From Flavobacterium supellecticarium (GTDB taxonomy: Bacteria > Bacteroidota > Bacteroidia > Flavobacteriales > Flavobacteriaceae): 64,000 nt of DNA. The DNA lies in assembly GCF_004801375.1 (NCBI RefSeq), contig NZ_SSNZ01000010.1, forward strand, positions 1 through 64,000. The letters are read 5' to 3'. The notes below the pieces were generated by a model that was given only the letters and a program-made list of their open reading frames with translations, was not told where the DNA came from and ran no database searches. Position 1 is the first letter of the stretch; every line of letters starts with the position of its first letter. Both the position numbers and the translations under genes were made by a program. Of this stretch, positions 35,452 to 45,120 are shown one piece after another.

Positions 35452-35865
35452 TTATAAAAATTTTGCTTTAATTTCCGGACTCGGTAACATACACTGGTCT
35501 TTTTTACCATACCATTTATAGCGGTTTTTAGCCACATAATCGTAAACAGCATTGGAAATCGGTTTTGGAACCCAACTAAATAAACCAAATAGCGAATAAA
35601 CGCCACCGATGGTTTTGGCAATCGAAATCGCAGCATCGGCTTTATAATGGTAGGCTATTCCGGGTTCGTACAGAATAATACTGTCGGTTTTGGAGGTGTC
35701 CACACCGATATGGCGAATTACTTGTTGCCCCAATTCCGATTGTAACGGAAGGAAACGAAACACATCTTTCTTGTCGTGTTTGATGATAAACTGCACCGAA
35801 CGATCACACAAGTTGCAGAAACCGTCAAAAAGCACGATCTTTTTGTCTTGAGGTAAACCTTCCAT
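35452..35865 (-). CDS. DCC-family thiol-disulfide oxidoreductase-like protein
   Basis: A 137-residue DUF393/DCC protein defined by the motif FDGFCNLCDRSV (DxxCxxC) near residues 14-25, a thioredoxin-like fold with paired cysteines, and a conserved C-terminal YDYVAKNRYKWYGKK. Probably a redox protein, but substrate unknown. It starts 3 bases after the MutS2 gene and is likely cotranscribed with it. Confidence 0.88.
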   Translation of the reverse strand: MEGLPQDKKIVLFDGFCNLCDRSVQFIIKHDKKDVFRFLPLQSELGQQVIRHIGVDTSKTDSIILYEPGIAYHYKADAAISIAKTIGGVYSLFGLFSWVPKPISNAVYDYVAKNRYKWYGKKDQCMLPSPEIKAKFL

Positions 35866-35868
35866 AGC

Positions 35869-38040
35869 CTATTTTTTGCGTTCGACCAGTTCCAGATTAT
35901 CCAGAGCAACTTTGGATGTGAAAATACCATAATTGACCGTTGCTTTATTCTTTTCGATGGCATCAATGCTTCCTACAGCTTTACCGTCGATCATACGAAC
36001 GCGGTCGCCCACTTTTAATGGGATTTTAGGTTTGTTGCTTTCTTCCTGAATGGCTTTTATTTTCTTTTCCTTTTTCTCTTTTCGGATCACTTCAACCTTT
36101 TCCTTAACCTCTTCGATAATTTCTTTCTGAACCGCTTCTTTGGCTTTTTTCTCCTTAACCGTAATTTTTTTACGCTTGGAGTTTTCGATCTCTACCATTT
36201 TCAGGAATTCACCGATAAGTTCTTTTTTATTTTTGTTATTAAAGTACTTTTCGGAAATATCGTCCATTTTTTGACCCATATAGATCAAACGTTGGTTGGA
36301 ATCATACAATTCCTGGTAGCTTTCCAGTTTTTGCTGAATTTTCGTATTGATACCTTCTAATTTTCGGCTTTCCTCGCGCGCCCGGGTTTCTTCCTCTTTT
36401 AGGTTTTGAGAAGTTTTTTCCAGTCGGGAACGCTCTTTTTGCAGGTTGGCAATCGTTTTATCAAAGCGGACTTTATCGCCTTCAACTTTTTTCTTCGCAC
36501 GATTGATCAAACTGTATGGAATGCCGTTTTTCTGCGCCACTTCAAACGTAAAGGAACTACCGGCCTGACCCAGGTGTAATTTATACATCGGTTCCAGTGA
36601 TTTTTCGTCGAATAACATATTTGCATTGGTAGCAAAAGGCAGTTCATTGGCAAGTATTTTCAGATTGGTGTAATGCGTGGTGATAATCCCAAAAGCTTCA
36701 CGGTGGTAGAATTCTTCCAGAAAAGTTTCGGCCAAAGCACCACCAAGCTCCGGATCGGAACCGGTTCCGAATTCATCGATCAGGAATAAGGTTTTGGCAT
36801 TACACTTTTTTAGAAAGTAATTCATATTTTTCAACCGGTAACTGTATGTACTCAAATGGTTTTCGATGGATTGGTTGTCACCAATGTCGGTCAGAATACG
36901 GTCAAATAAAAACGTTTCACTGCGTTCGTGTACCGGAATCAGGATACCGCTTTGTAACATCAATTGTAATAATCCGATGGTTTTAAGGGTGATACTTTTA
37001 CCACCGGCATTGGGTCCGGAAATGACAATAATCCGGTTTTCCTGCGTCAATTCGATTGTTTGCGGATAGGTTGGCGCATTTTTCTGTTTGTTATTCAGAT
37101 ACAGAATCGGGTGGAAAGCTTCGCGGAAGTACAGTCTTTTCTCTGTCGTTATTTTCGGAAGCAAACCATTGATTTTATAGGCATATTTTGCCTTCGCAGC
37201 GACCACATCGATAGCGCTCAGAAAGTCCTGATAGTCTTTTAAAAGCTGAATATACGGGCGGATGGCATTGGTGAGCTGCTTTAAAATCCGGGTAATTTCT
37301 TCGCGTTCTTCATATTCCAGATTACTCAGTTCCCGCGAATAGCGCAACGTGGCTTCCGGCTCGATATAGGCGATACTTCCGGTTTTGGAACTGCCTAATA
37401 TGGTTCCTTTAACTTTACGACGGTACATGGCCAAAACGGCCAACACGCGACGGTTATCCACAATCGTTTCCCGAATGTCGTCCAGATAGCCCATGCTATT
37501 GTAGCTGGATAAAGCTGCGCCAAAACTCTGATTGATTTTTCCGCGAACCAGATTCATATTACGACGGATTTCGACTAAATCCGGAGACGCATTGTCTTTA
37601 ATCTCGCCGTATTTGTCGACTACCTCATCAATTTTCTGGATGATGAATTTTGTCAGTTCGACCTCCGAAGCCCGAAGGTTTAATTTCGGATAATAGTCAT
37701 CGAATTTTCGGAAAAACTGAATCAGCGTATTGGAAGTATCGGAAAGCGCACTAATCTTTCGAAAGCCGCTCAACTCCAGAAAACTATCTTCAATAGCCAG
37801 GTATTTTATTTCGTGGTGAATCGCATCAAAATAGTGATTCGGGATTACATTATTATTGGTAAAAGAAGAAACATACTCGGATGTTTGCAATAGCGAATCC
37901 ATTAGCGTTTCCTCAGTTTTGAAAGGGATAATCTCAAGCGCCTTCTGTTTTCCGGTTTCGGTATTACACAAGTCCGAAATGGTTTCCAGTATGGTTTTAA
38001 ATTCTAAATCCTGTAGGGTTTTATCGGTAATTGAAATCAT
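35869..38040 (-). CDS. MutS2-type ATPase without Smr nuclease domain
   Basis: A 723-residue MutS-family protein. Core and clamp helices fill residues 1-320. The ATPase has Walker A GPNAGGKS at 342-349, Walker B LFLIDEFGTGSDP, and the signature TTHYTNLK. A long charged coiled coil (~510-660) ends in a KOW-like domain (KVGDRVRMIDGKAVGSI). Standard MutS2 carries a C-terminal Smr endonuclease domain of ~80 residues; it is missing here, with the stop directly after the KOW-like part. By analogy it could act on branched DNA or collided ribosomes; that is not shown. Confidence 0.88.
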   Translation of the reverse strand: MISITDKTLQDLEFKTILETISDLCNTETGKQKALEIIPFKTEETLMDSLLQTSEYVSSFTNNNVIPNHYFDAIHHEIKYLAIEDSFLELSGFRKISALSDTSNTLIQFFRKFDDYYPKLNLRASEVELTKFIIQKIDEVVDKYGEIKDNASPDLVEIRRNMNLVRGKINQSFGAALSSYNSMGYLDDIRETIVDNRRVLAVLAMYRRKVKGTILGSSKTGSIAYIEPEATLRYSRELSNLEYEEREEITRILKQLTNAIRPYIQLLKDYQDFLSAIDVVAAKAKYAYKINGLLPKITTEKRLYFREAFHPILYLNNKQKNAPTYPQTIELTQENRIIVISGPNAGGKSITLKTIGLLQLMLQSGILIPVHERSETFLFDRILTDIGDNQSIENHLSTYSYRLKNMNYFLKKCNAKTLFLIDEFGTGSDPELGGALAETFLEEFYHREAFGIITTHYTNLKILANELPFATNANMLFDEKSLEPMYKLHLGQAGSSFTFEVAQKNGIPYSLINRAKKKVEGDKVRFDKTIANLQKERSRLEKTSQNLKEEETRAREESRKLEGINTKIQQKLESYQELYDSNQRLIYMGQKMDDISEKYFNNKNKKELIGEFLKMVEIENSKRKKITVKEKKAKEAVQKEIIEEVKEKVEVIRKEKKEKKIKAIQEESNKPKIPLKVGDRVRMIDGKAVGSIDAIEKNKATVNYGIFTSKVALDNLELVERKK

Positions 38041-38057
38041 TTTTTTAAATTGAATTG

Positions 38058-38065
38058 CAAATTTA
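38058..38065 (-). promoter_or_regulatory. -7 box TAAATTTG of the mutS2 gene
   Basis: Exact TAnnTTTG on the minus strand, 17 bases before the ATG at 38040, in a short divergent region shared with ung. Confidence 0.5.
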
Positions 38066-38111
38066 CAAAGAAGATGCGGTATCGTTAAAGCTAAAAGTTA
38101 GCTAAAAGTGT

Positions 38112-38119
38112 TATTTTTG
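38112..38119 (+). promoter_or_regulatory. -7 box TATTTTTG of ung
   Basis: Exact TAnnTTTG match 15 bases before the ATG at 38135. It lies inside the longer frame that opens at 38108, so it rules against that start. Confidence 0.55.
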
Positions 38120-38134
38120 GTAAAAAATTATAAA

Positions 38135-38800
38135 ATGCAAGTAAATATACATCCTTCCTGGGAAAACGTACTATCCGCCGAATTTGAAAAACCGTATTTT
38201 GACAAATTAATTCATTTTGTAAAAACGGAATATGCGCAAACCCGTTGTTACCCAAAAGGAAATCATATTTTTGCTGCATTCGATCGTTGTCCGTTTGATA
38301 ATGTTAAAGTTGTAATCATCGGACAGGATCCATATCATGGCGCGAATCAGGCCAATGGTTTGTGTTTCTCGGTAAACGATGGTATTGCTTTTCCACCGTC
38401 ATTACTCAATATTTTTAAAGAAATTGAAACCGATTTGGGTATTCCGTTTCCAAAAAGCGGTAATCTCGAACGTTGGGCCGATCAGGGCGTATTGTTGTTA
38501 AACGCTACGTTAACCGTTCGGGAAAGTATGGCCGGTAGTCATCAAAACCAGGGTTGGGAAACGTTTACCGATGCTGTGATTCAAAAAGTTTCCGACGAAA
38601 AAAAGGACGTAGTCTTTTTACTTTGGGGCGGATTTGCCAAGAAAAAAGGAGCTAAAATCGACAGAAATCGCCACTTTGTATTGGAAACCGGACATCCGTC
38701 GCCATTAAGTGCCAATCGCGGACTATGGTTTGGAAACAAACATTTTAGTAAAGCGAATGCATTTTTACAGCAAAAAGGCAAACCGCCAATCAACTGGTAA
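38135..38800 (+). CDS. ung: Uracil-DNA glycosylase, family 1
   Basis: A 221-residue base-excision repair enzyme removing uracil from DNA. Motif A GQDPYHGANQANGLCFSV holds the catalytic Asp at residue 65, and the Leu-loop motif HPSPLSANRG is near the C-terminus. Start at the ATG 38135 (MQVNIHPSW), because a promoter element lies inside the longer reading from GTG 38108. It ends exactly where the convergent transglutaminase gene ends. Confidence 0.96.
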   Translation: MQVNIHPSWENVLSAEFEKPYFDKLIHFVKTEYAQTRCYPKGNHIFAAFDRCPFDNVKVVIIGQDPYHGANQANGLCFSVNDGIAFPPSLLNIFKEIETDLGIPFPKSGNLERWADQGVLLLNATLTVRESMAGSHQNQGWETFTDAVIQKVSDEKKDVVFLLWGGFAKKKGAKIDRNRHFVLETGHPSPLSANRGLWFGNKHFSKANAFLQQKGKPPINW

Positions 38801-39733
38801 TTAGTAAAACGTTAATTCTCCTAAAATTTCTTCCGACATAAACGGACCACCGGGATACTTGGCGGTATAATCCAGATTGAGCCAGATTTGACCGCGTTCG
38901 TCGATATGGTAATTGATTTCTTTTCCTCTGCTTTCGTCTTTAAACAACACTTCCTTGATCAGGTAAATTACATTTTCCAGGTCGGCTTTGGTTCCGATTA
39001 ACATTTCGGGATACAAATGCCCACCGGTATGGATAATCCGCGGGGTACCGCCTATAGCGCGGATCAATGCGGCCATCAAAATTGCATGATCATCACAATC
39101 CCCCGAAAAGTGTTGTAACGACTCACTGGCCGAGGCAATATATTCCCGCCCCTTTGGGTCGTTTACATAATTCCAACGCTTTTTTACTTCTGCAAAAACC
39201 GCAAAACACTGAATCGTTTGTCGGTATTCACGGAATCCTTTCACATCCTGGAAATGTAACGTTGTGGCTTTTAAAGCAAAATTCCGAACCTTAGGATTGG
39301 TATAATCCACCGCGTCGATAATCTTGGATTTATTCGGAAACGGAAGTAGTTTGGCAATGATAATGTCCTGTGGATTGGCGTCGTCCGACATGGTATAGAT
39401 CATGGCCCGATAATCTTCAAAGACCGAATTAAAACCGTATCCGCCAAATAAGGTTCCCCAGATTAATGCCAGTAAATACAGAAAAATACAAATAATGATC
39501 ACGGTTTTAAGCATTCGTAAAACCAATTGGATGATAACCAGTATGACGACAAAAAGCAATACGCGATCGATATGTAAAAACCATTCCGGGTCGATAATAT
39601 TCTGATGGACAATAATAAATATCGGAATGGTGATCAGTATATTCAGGAAAAAAATGACAACATTGTCCCAAGGCTTTGGCAAAGAAAGCTTTTCTTTTAT
39701 TTTTTGGATCTTGGTTTTTTCGGACAAAGTCAT
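38801..39733 (-). CDS. Membrane protein with transglutaminase-like domain
   Basis: This 310-residue protein has two to three N-terminal hydrophobic segments (residues ~25-95, such as VVIFFLNILITIPIFIIVH) followed by a transglutaminase-like cysteine-protease fold. The key motif GDCDDHAILMAALIRAIGG contains the nucleophile Cys, and RIIHTGGHLYPE probably the His. The Asp of the triad may be in IWLNLDYTA. Probably a membrane-anchored protease or peptidase-like protein of unknown substrate. It lies 24 bases behind the solute-binding-like gene and is probably in its operon. Confidence 0.8.
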   Translation of the reverse strand: MTLSEKTKIQKIKEKLSLPKPWDNVVIFFLNILITIPIFIIVHQNIIDPEWFLHIDRVLLFVVILVIIQLVLRMLKTVIIICIFLYLLALIWGTLFGGYGFNSVFEDYRAMIYTMSDDANPQDIIIAKLLPFPNKSKIIDAVDYTNPKVRNFALKATTLHFQDVKGFREYRQTIQCFAVFAEVKKRWNYVNDPKGREYIASASESLQHFSGDCDDHAILMAALIRAIGGTPRIIHTGGHLYPEMLIGTKADLENVIYLIKEVLFKDESRGKEINYHIDERGQIWLNLDYTAKYPGGPFMSEEILGELTFY

Positions 39734-39757
39734 TTTTTAGCGATGGCTTGTAAATAC

Positions 39758-40603
39758 TTATTTTATGACGGATTCATAAGCGGCTTTGGTTTCGATTATG
39801 TTTAAATCGAATAATTGATTTTGAATTTTTTCAAAGGTTTTTTTATCCGGTTTTTTTTGCGACCAACGCGTTAGTTGCAGCCATTCCTGTATGTCTTCCT
39901 TTTTTTGATTAAAACGATTCGCCAGTGTTCGGTCGATACTCGGAATTTCTTTAAACTCGCGGGTGGTGGTATTGATAATTTCCAGAATTTGATCAATCAC
40001 ATGTTTGTCGGTTGCCAATACGTCATTGCGAACGGCAATTACAAATGACGGCCATGGCGTAGGACAATCGCCCAAATGACGGAAGGTACCGTTATCCACC
40101 AATGGTTTGGTCATAAAACGTTCCCACATAAAATAATCAGCTGTTCCATTGGTAAGTGCAGTAACGGCACCGTCTATGGTGTTCACAATTTCAAAAGGAA
40201 TGTTTTGCGTATCCCAGCCTTCGTTTTTAGCATTTACGATCGACATCAGTTGGGAACCCGATCCGATCCGACTGATTGCCGCTTTTTTACCCTTCAGATC
40301 GCTCAGTTTTTGATAAGCCGATTGCGCGCCTACATGGATACCCCATAACAAAGGTGATTGTACATAAAGCTGTACGATACTACTTGGGTTACCATTCGAA
40401 ATATCTTTTAGGATGCCTTCGGTTAAAATAATAGCGATATCGGTTTCGTTATCGCGGAGCATCTGACACATTTTTCCGGTTCCTTCGGGCACATCGGTCC
40501 ACTGTAAATCGATGTCAACCTCATTAAATTCGCCGTTTTCAATGCATAAATGCCAGGGTAAATTAAAATGCTCGGGTACTCCTGCAATTCGAATTGTTTT
40601 CAT
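39758..40603 (-). CDS. Cytosolic solute-binding-like protein (PBP2, Ca3427/NMT1-like)
   Basis: A 281-residue periplasmic-binding-protein type 2 fold related to nitrate/sulfonate/thiamine-precursor binding proteins: KTIRIAGVPEHFNLP, TDIAIILTEGILKD, LKGKKAAISRIGSGSQLM and AVTALTNGTADYFMWE. It has no signal peptide or lipobox, so it is probably cytosolic, unlike ABC-transporter binding proteins, and no permease or ATPase gene is nearby. Ligand unknown. Confidence 0.8.
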   Translation of the reverse strand: MKTIRIAGVPEHFNLPWHLCIENGEFNEVDIDLQWTDVPEGTGKMCQMLRDNETDIAIILTEGILKDISNGNPSSIVQLYVQSPLLWGIHVGAQSAYQKLSDLKGKKAAISRIGSGSQLMSIVNAKNEGWDTQNIPFEIVNTIDGAVTALTNGTADYFMWERFMTKPLVDNGTFRHLGDCPTPWPSFVIAVRNDVLATDKHVIDQILEIINTTTREFKEIPSIDRTLANRFNQKKEDIQEWLQLTRWSQKKPDKKTFEKIQNQLFDLNIIETKAAYESVIK

Positions 40604-40751
40604 GTGAAAAAATTAATTGCTAAGATAGTAAGAGTAAACAAATTTTTGCGATAAGAAGGGGTTAAAAATAAACATTCCCCGCATAATAACTTATAAATTA
40701 CTATCGGGGAAGTTTTCGCAAATAAACAAAGAAAACAACACAAATGTTACC

Positions 40752-42269
40752 TTACCCTTCGTAGGTTGCAAGGCAATTTTGTTTCATGGTGCCTGTTTCC
40801 AGGTATCGTGTATGGAAATTAAAAGCTTCTTCCAGTATATGTGGCGTATGCCCGCCGCGTTCAGAGGCTCTGTTGTAGTAATCCTGTAATTGCTCGCGGT
40901 ATTCGGGATGGGCACAATTTTCAATGATTACTTTGGCGCGCTCGCGTGGTGCCAGTCCGCGTAGGTCGGCCAGACCTTGTTCGGTTACCAGAATGTCCAC
41001 ATCGTGTTCCGTATGGTCGGTATGGGATACCATGGGTAGTACATGGGAAATAGCGTTTCCGTCTTTTGAAGCCGACTGTGTTACGAAAATACTCAGGTAG
41101 GCATTACGGGCAAAATCACCCGAACCACCAATTCCATTCATCATCTTCGTTCCGGAAATATGCGTTGAATTGACATTACCGTAAATATCAAATTCGATAG
41201 CCGTATTGATGCCGATAATACCCAGGCGACGGATCACTTCTGCGGAATTACTGATATTCTGCGGACGAAGGACAATTTTGTCTTTATATTGATCGAAATT
41301 GTTCAAAAGGTGTTGGTAACAGGATTCCGAAACGGTAATAGATGAAGCCGAAGCAAACGTCATTTTGCCGGTATCCATTAGTTCGAAAGTACTGTCCTGT
41401 AGTACTTCGGAATACATCACCAGATTTTCAAAATCACCTTTAGCCAACCCCGACAATACCGCATTGGCCACCTTACCGATACCGGCCTGTAATGGCATCA
41501 AAGATTTTGTTAAACGCCCGCTTTGTATCTCTTTTTCAAAAAAGGCCAGTAAATGGTTGGCAATGGCAGTGGTTTTAGCGTCCGGAGCAGTGGTTTGCGC
41601 CGGACTATCCGGGATTTCGGTAAAAACGATTCCGACCACTTTATCCGGGTCAATACGGATAACATCGGAGCCAATGCGATCGTCGGAAGCCGTAATGTTA
41701 ATGACATCACGATTAGGGTAGTGGGTTGGTATAAAAATATCGTGTATTCCTTTAAATTCAAAAGGAATGGAGGTGTTGATTTCAATAATGATTTTGTTGG
41801 CCAAATGGGCAAAAGTAGCCGAGTTTCCAACGGAAGTTGTTGGGATTATATGCCCGTTGGTGTCAATATACGTGGCTTCAATAATCGCAAAATCCAATTG
41901 GGCAAGGTGTTTGTTTTCGAGTAATTCAGCCGTTTCGCTAAGATGTTGATCAATAAATAGAATTTCTCCGTTGTTGATTTTTCCCCGCATCACCGGATCG
42001 ACCTGGAAAGGCATTCGTTTGTACAATGCATTCGTTCTGGCCAGATCGGCATCGGTAGTATGACCAAGGGAAGCACCGGTAATCAGGGTAATCCCGATAT
42101 CCTCATGTTCGGCACGCAACGCAAAAGCCGGTAAAACTGCTTTACTGTCACCTGCTTTTGTGAATCCACTGGAACCGACAACCATTTTATCTTTAAAAAA
42201 AGCGGCGGCCTGGTGGGCGGAAATCACTTTGTCTTCGTATTTTTGAAATTGAATTCTTTCTGGGTTCAT
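40752..42269 (-). CDS. Acetyl-CoA hydrolase/transferase family, likely succinyl-CoA:acetate CoA-transferase
   Basis: A 505-residue class I CoA-transferase, same length as AarC/Cat1-type enzymes that move CoA between succinyl-CoA and acetate. Conserved parts are VGSSGFTKAGDSKAV, the glutamate-containing AIEFDIYGNVNSTH, the oxyanion-type loop MNGIGGSGDFARNA, and VTEQGLADLRGLAPRERA. It could give acetate activation or a TCA variant beside SucCD. The AraC regulator is divergent from it across 158 bases and may control it. Confidence 0.88.
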   Translation of the reverse strand: MNPERIQFQKYEDKVISAHQAAAFFKDKMVVGSSGFTKAGDSKAVLPAFALRAEHEDIGITLITGASLGHTTDADLARTNALYKRMPFQVDPVMRGKINNGEILFIDQHLSETAELLENKHLAQLDFAIIEATYIDTNGHIIPTTSVGNSATFAHLANKIIIEINTSIPFEFKGIHDIFIPTHYPNRDVINITASDDRIGSDVIRIDPDKVVGIVFTEIPDSPAQTTAPDAKTTAIANHLLAFFEKEIQSGRLTKSLMPLQAGIGKVANAVLSGLAKGDFENLVMYSEVLQDSTFELMDTGKMTFASASSITVSESCYQHLLNNFDQYKDKIVLRPQNISNSAEVIRRLGIIGINTAIEFDIYGNVNSTHISGTKMMNGIGGSGDFARNAYLSIFVTQSASKDGNAISHVLPMVSHTDHTEHDVDILVTEQGLADLRGLAPRERAKVIIENCAHPEYREQLQDYYNRASERGGHTPHILEEAFNFHTRYLETGTMKQNCLATYEG

Positions 42270-42427
42270 AAAATGATTTTTTGATAAAAAATTAAACCAA
42301 AAAATAAAGTTTTATTAACAAAAGCTTTTACTTGTTTTTATTCTTATTGGTTTAGTTTACAATTTTAAAGAAATAATCCAGTAGCTAATTATCGTAATAA
42401 GCCAAAAAAATATTCATTTCAGACAGC

Positions 42428-43258
42428 ATGGAAAAGGAAAATCTAAAGGTAGAGAAGTATTATACCAAGGATGTAGACACGGATAAGAACAGTATTTATT
42501 GTCATCACGACCTGATGGGTGAATTATTGATTCCGACGCATAAACATGAAAAAGCACAGCTGTTGTATACCGAAGGCGGATTGGTGTATGTGACTACCGA
42601 AACCAAAACCTACTTTTTACCGGCGCGCCATTTTATGTGGATTCCGGATACGATCAAACACAGTATCCATCCGAGTTCGGAAAATGTAATGATGCGAAAC
42701 CTGTATTTTCCGGTCGACAAAAACGAACATTCCTTTTATAATAATGAAGGGATTTATCCGGTTAACGATTTGCTACTGCAAATGATGTTGTTTACTAACC
42801 GTTGGAATGGCAATCTAAAAAAAGGAAGCCGTAATTATTTTATTGCAAGAGCCATCAAGGCGATCTTACCGGAGATTTGCGAAACCAACCTGCCATTAGC
42901 GTTACCCACAGCCAAAGACAAACGATTATTAAAAGTGATCACCTATCTGGATGAGCATCTTGATGAAACCATTTTCTTTTCCACATTGGCCGAAAAATTC
43001 GGATTTAGCGAACGGTCGTTATACCGTTTGTTTCAAAAAGATATGGGCATGTCGTTTATTCAGTTTTTTACCATCCGAAGAATGCTAAAAGCGATCGAAT
43101 TATTGCTGGAAAAACGCTTGCCGGTTAGTGAAGTCGCGGTGGCGGTGGGTTATAATAGTATACCGACTTTTAGTAATACGTTTTATAAGTTATTGGGACA
43201 ACGTCCGTCGGATTACCTGAACGGTGTGGAAATCCTAAAAAAAAATCAGCAGGTTTAA
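42428..43258 (+). CDS. AraC-family transcriptional regulator
   Basis: A 276-residue regulator. The N-terminal cupin-like ligand domain contains THKHEKAQLLYTEGG and the ARHFMWIPDTIKHSI segment. The C-terminal AraC DNA-binding domain has two helix-turn-helices: FSTLAEKFGFSERSLYRLFQKDMG, and VSEVAVAVGYNSIPTFSNTF followed by LGQRPSDYL. Divergent orientation to the CoA-transferase makes that gene its likely target. Its stop overlaps the convergent GNAT gene by 4 bases. Confidence 0.9.
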   Translation: MEKENLKVEKYYTKDVDTDKNSIYCHHDLMGELLIPTHKHEKAQLLYTEGGLVYVTTETKTYFLPARHFMWIPDTIKHSIHPSSENVMMRNLYFPVDKNEHSFYNNEGIYPVNDLLLQMMLFTNRWNGNLKKGSRNYFIARAIKAILPEICETNLPLALPTAKDKRLLKVITYLDEHLDETIFFSTLAEKFGFSERSLYRLFQKDMGMSFIQFFTIRRMLKAIELLLEKRLPVSEVAVAVGYNSIPTFSNTFYKLLGQRPSDYLNGVEILKKNQQV

Positions 43259-43791
43259 CTGCCGATTTTGTTATTTTGAAATTCAAACCAAATGGTTTCG
43301 ACTCCTTCATCCCAAAAAGATTCCGTATGCACGGGTTGTAATTTTTGTAATATCGTATTAGAACCGGTATTTCCCTTTTCGGCATTGGCATATACTTTTT
43401 CGAGTTTCATAACCGAAAAAGCATAATCCAAACAGGCCTTAGCCGCTTCAAAACCATAACCTTTCCGCCAATGTTCCTGAACCAATCGGTAACCAAGGTC
43501 ATAAAAATTCCGATGACCGTTCACTTCTTCTGTGTTGATCAATTTAAGCCCCGTCCAACCGATAAACTCATTTGTGTCTTTTAATACCATCGCCCAACGC
43601 CCAATACCATTCGTTTCATATTGTTTTCGAATAAAGGAAATGGCATTTTGTGCCTCTTCTATGGTTGTAATAGGCGATTTTCCCAGATATTCATGAACGG
43701 CCGGGTTGGAATCTAGTCGGAAAATACCTGCGGCATCATCGGGTTGTAATTCCCGGATGATCAGTCTTTCGGTGGTGATAATGGGCTTCAT
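43255..43791 (-). CDS. GNAT acetyltransferase, RimJ/RimL-like
   Basis: A 178-residue N-acetyltransferase of the RimL-like subgroup. TERLIIRELQPDDAAGIF opens the chain, YRLVQEHWRKGYGFEAA is the acetyl-CoA loop (motif A), and VMKLEKVYANAEKGNTGS is motif B. The acceptor is unknown. It overlaps the DinB gene by 4 bases (ATGA) and is the last gene of the SUI1 operon. Confidence 0.9.
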   Translation of the reverse strand: MKPIITTERLIIRELQPDDAAGIFRLDSNPAVHEYLGKSPITTIEEAQNAISFIRKQYETNGIGRWAMVLKDTNEFIGWTGLKLINTEEVNGHRNFYDLGYRLVQEHWRKGYGFEAAKACLDYAFSVMKLEKVYANAEKGNTGSNTILQKLQPVHTESFWDEGVETIWFEFQNNKIGS

Positions 43792-44231
43792 TTTCGTATT
43801 TCAATTAAATGATGTTGTATATGATGAATATAGTCGGTCATTAAAAAACGCAAATCCGATGTAGTTCCGTCGGGTAATAGTAATGGTAAAGCCAGTGTTT
43901 CTGTTGTTTGACACTGCATTATAAAAGCAATTTGTCGGTTTAAAGCCGACCATAATAACAGTAATTCGCTACTTTCGCGTTGTTGATACTGATTCGCTTT
44001 AACCTGTTTGTCCTGATTGTACTGGCGAACCGTATACGGATTTTCAGCATACTGAATTTCCGTAAAACGTTCCAGATTATAACGTGCTGAATCGATCAAG
44101 TGGCCTAGTATCTCTTTTTTAGACCAAATGGACTCCCCAGATTTTACCTCAAAACCGGAGATATGTCCCTCGTGAAACTGACGTTCAAAGGCTGTGATTT
44201 CTGCGATAAGTTGTGAAGCCAGCGTATGCAT
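43788..44231 (-). CDS. DinB-like (DinB_2) metalloprotein
   Basis: A 147-residue four-helix protein of the DinB/YfiT superfamily. It has the typical first metal His in ILGHLIDSARYN and the two others near the C-terminus in YIHHIQHHLIEI. Such proteins often act as thiol-dependent transferases, including with bacillithiol, which this organism should make. The specific reaction is not known. Confidence 0.85.
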   Translation of the reverse strand: MHTLASQLIAEITAFERQFHEGHISGFEVKSGESIWSKKEILGHLIDSARYNLERFTEIQYAENPYTVRQYNQDKQVKANQYQQRESSELLLLWSALNRQIAFIMQCQTTETLALPLLLPDGTTSDLRFLMTDYIHHIQHHLIEIRK

Positions 44232-44232
44232 G

Positions 44233-45105
44233 TTATTCTGCCAGTTTATTTAATGTATATAGGATAAGCGCATCAACAGCTTTATACGGATCTTCGCTAA
44301 AAGTACCATCAGCACGATTGGCAATGATGGCGTTAAGCGATAAGGCCTCGTGACCTAATAAACGGGAAAGTCCATATATAGCGCCGGTTTCCATTTCCAG
44401 ATTGGTCATTCGCGTACCGTTATAGTTAAAACTGTCCATTTTGGCGTTTAGTGTTTCGTCCTGAATCGGAAGGCGCAATACGCGTCCCTGTGGACCGTAA
44501 AAACCACCTGCCGTACCGGTAAATCCTTTATGAATCTCGGTACTTTCGATTTTCTGAGCCAGTTTTTCACTGCCTTTGATTACATACGGTTTTCCCTTGC
44601 GCATGTCCCAGTTGGTGTGCGCTATAAATGCCTCTTCAATAGCTGTTTCAGAAATCGAATCGATAATATAGGAGCGGAGCATATTGTCCAATCCTAAGCC
44701 ATATTCAGACATTACAAAACTATCCACCGGAATGTCGGATTGTAACGAACCCGATGTCCCGATACGAACGATATTTAAGGATGTAAGCTCCGGTTTGATC
44801 ATACGGGTGTTGAGGTCAATATTCACCAAAGCATCCAGTTCGTTCATCACAATATCAATATTGTCAGGGCCAATTCCGGTAGACATCACCGTAAGGCGTT
44901 TACCTTTATAGGTACCGGTTTCGGTTTTAAATTCACGTTTTTGAGTTGAAAATTCAACGGTATCAAAGTGTTTGGTGATTTTTGAAACCCGGTTTTGATC
45001 GCCCACAAAAATAATATCGGTAGCGATGTTTTCCGGTTTCAGATTTAAGTGGTACACACTACCGTCGGGATTCAGGATTAATTCGGATGATTTAATTGCT
45101 GTCAT
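44233..45105 (-). CDS. Nucleoside phosphorylase (uridine phosphorylase-like)
   Basis: A 290-residue PNP/UDP phosphorylase family enzyme cleaving nucleosides with phosphate. Family patterns are FVGDQNRVSKI, VMSTGIGPDNIDIV, IVRIGTSGSLQ, and the ribose-binding Glu motif MTNLEMETGAIYGL. Base preference is not certain. It is 15 bases behind the SUI1 gene and one base before the DinB gene. Confidence 0.88.
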   Translation of the reverse strand: MTAIKSSELILNPDGSVYHLNLKPENIATDIIFVGDQNRVSKITKHFDTVEFSTQKREFKTETGTYKGKRLTVMSTGIGPDNIDIVMNELDALVNIDLNTRMIKPELTSLNIVRIGTSGSLQSDIPVDSFVMSEYGLGLDNMLRSYIIDSISETAIEEAFIAHTNWDMRKGKPYVIKGSEKLAQKIESTEIHKGFTGTAGGFYGPQGRVLRLPIQDETLNAKMDSFNYNGTRMTNLEMETGAIYGLSRLLGHEALSLNAIIANRADGTFSEDPYKAVDALILYTLNKLAE

Positions 45106-45120
45106 TATGTATATATTTTA

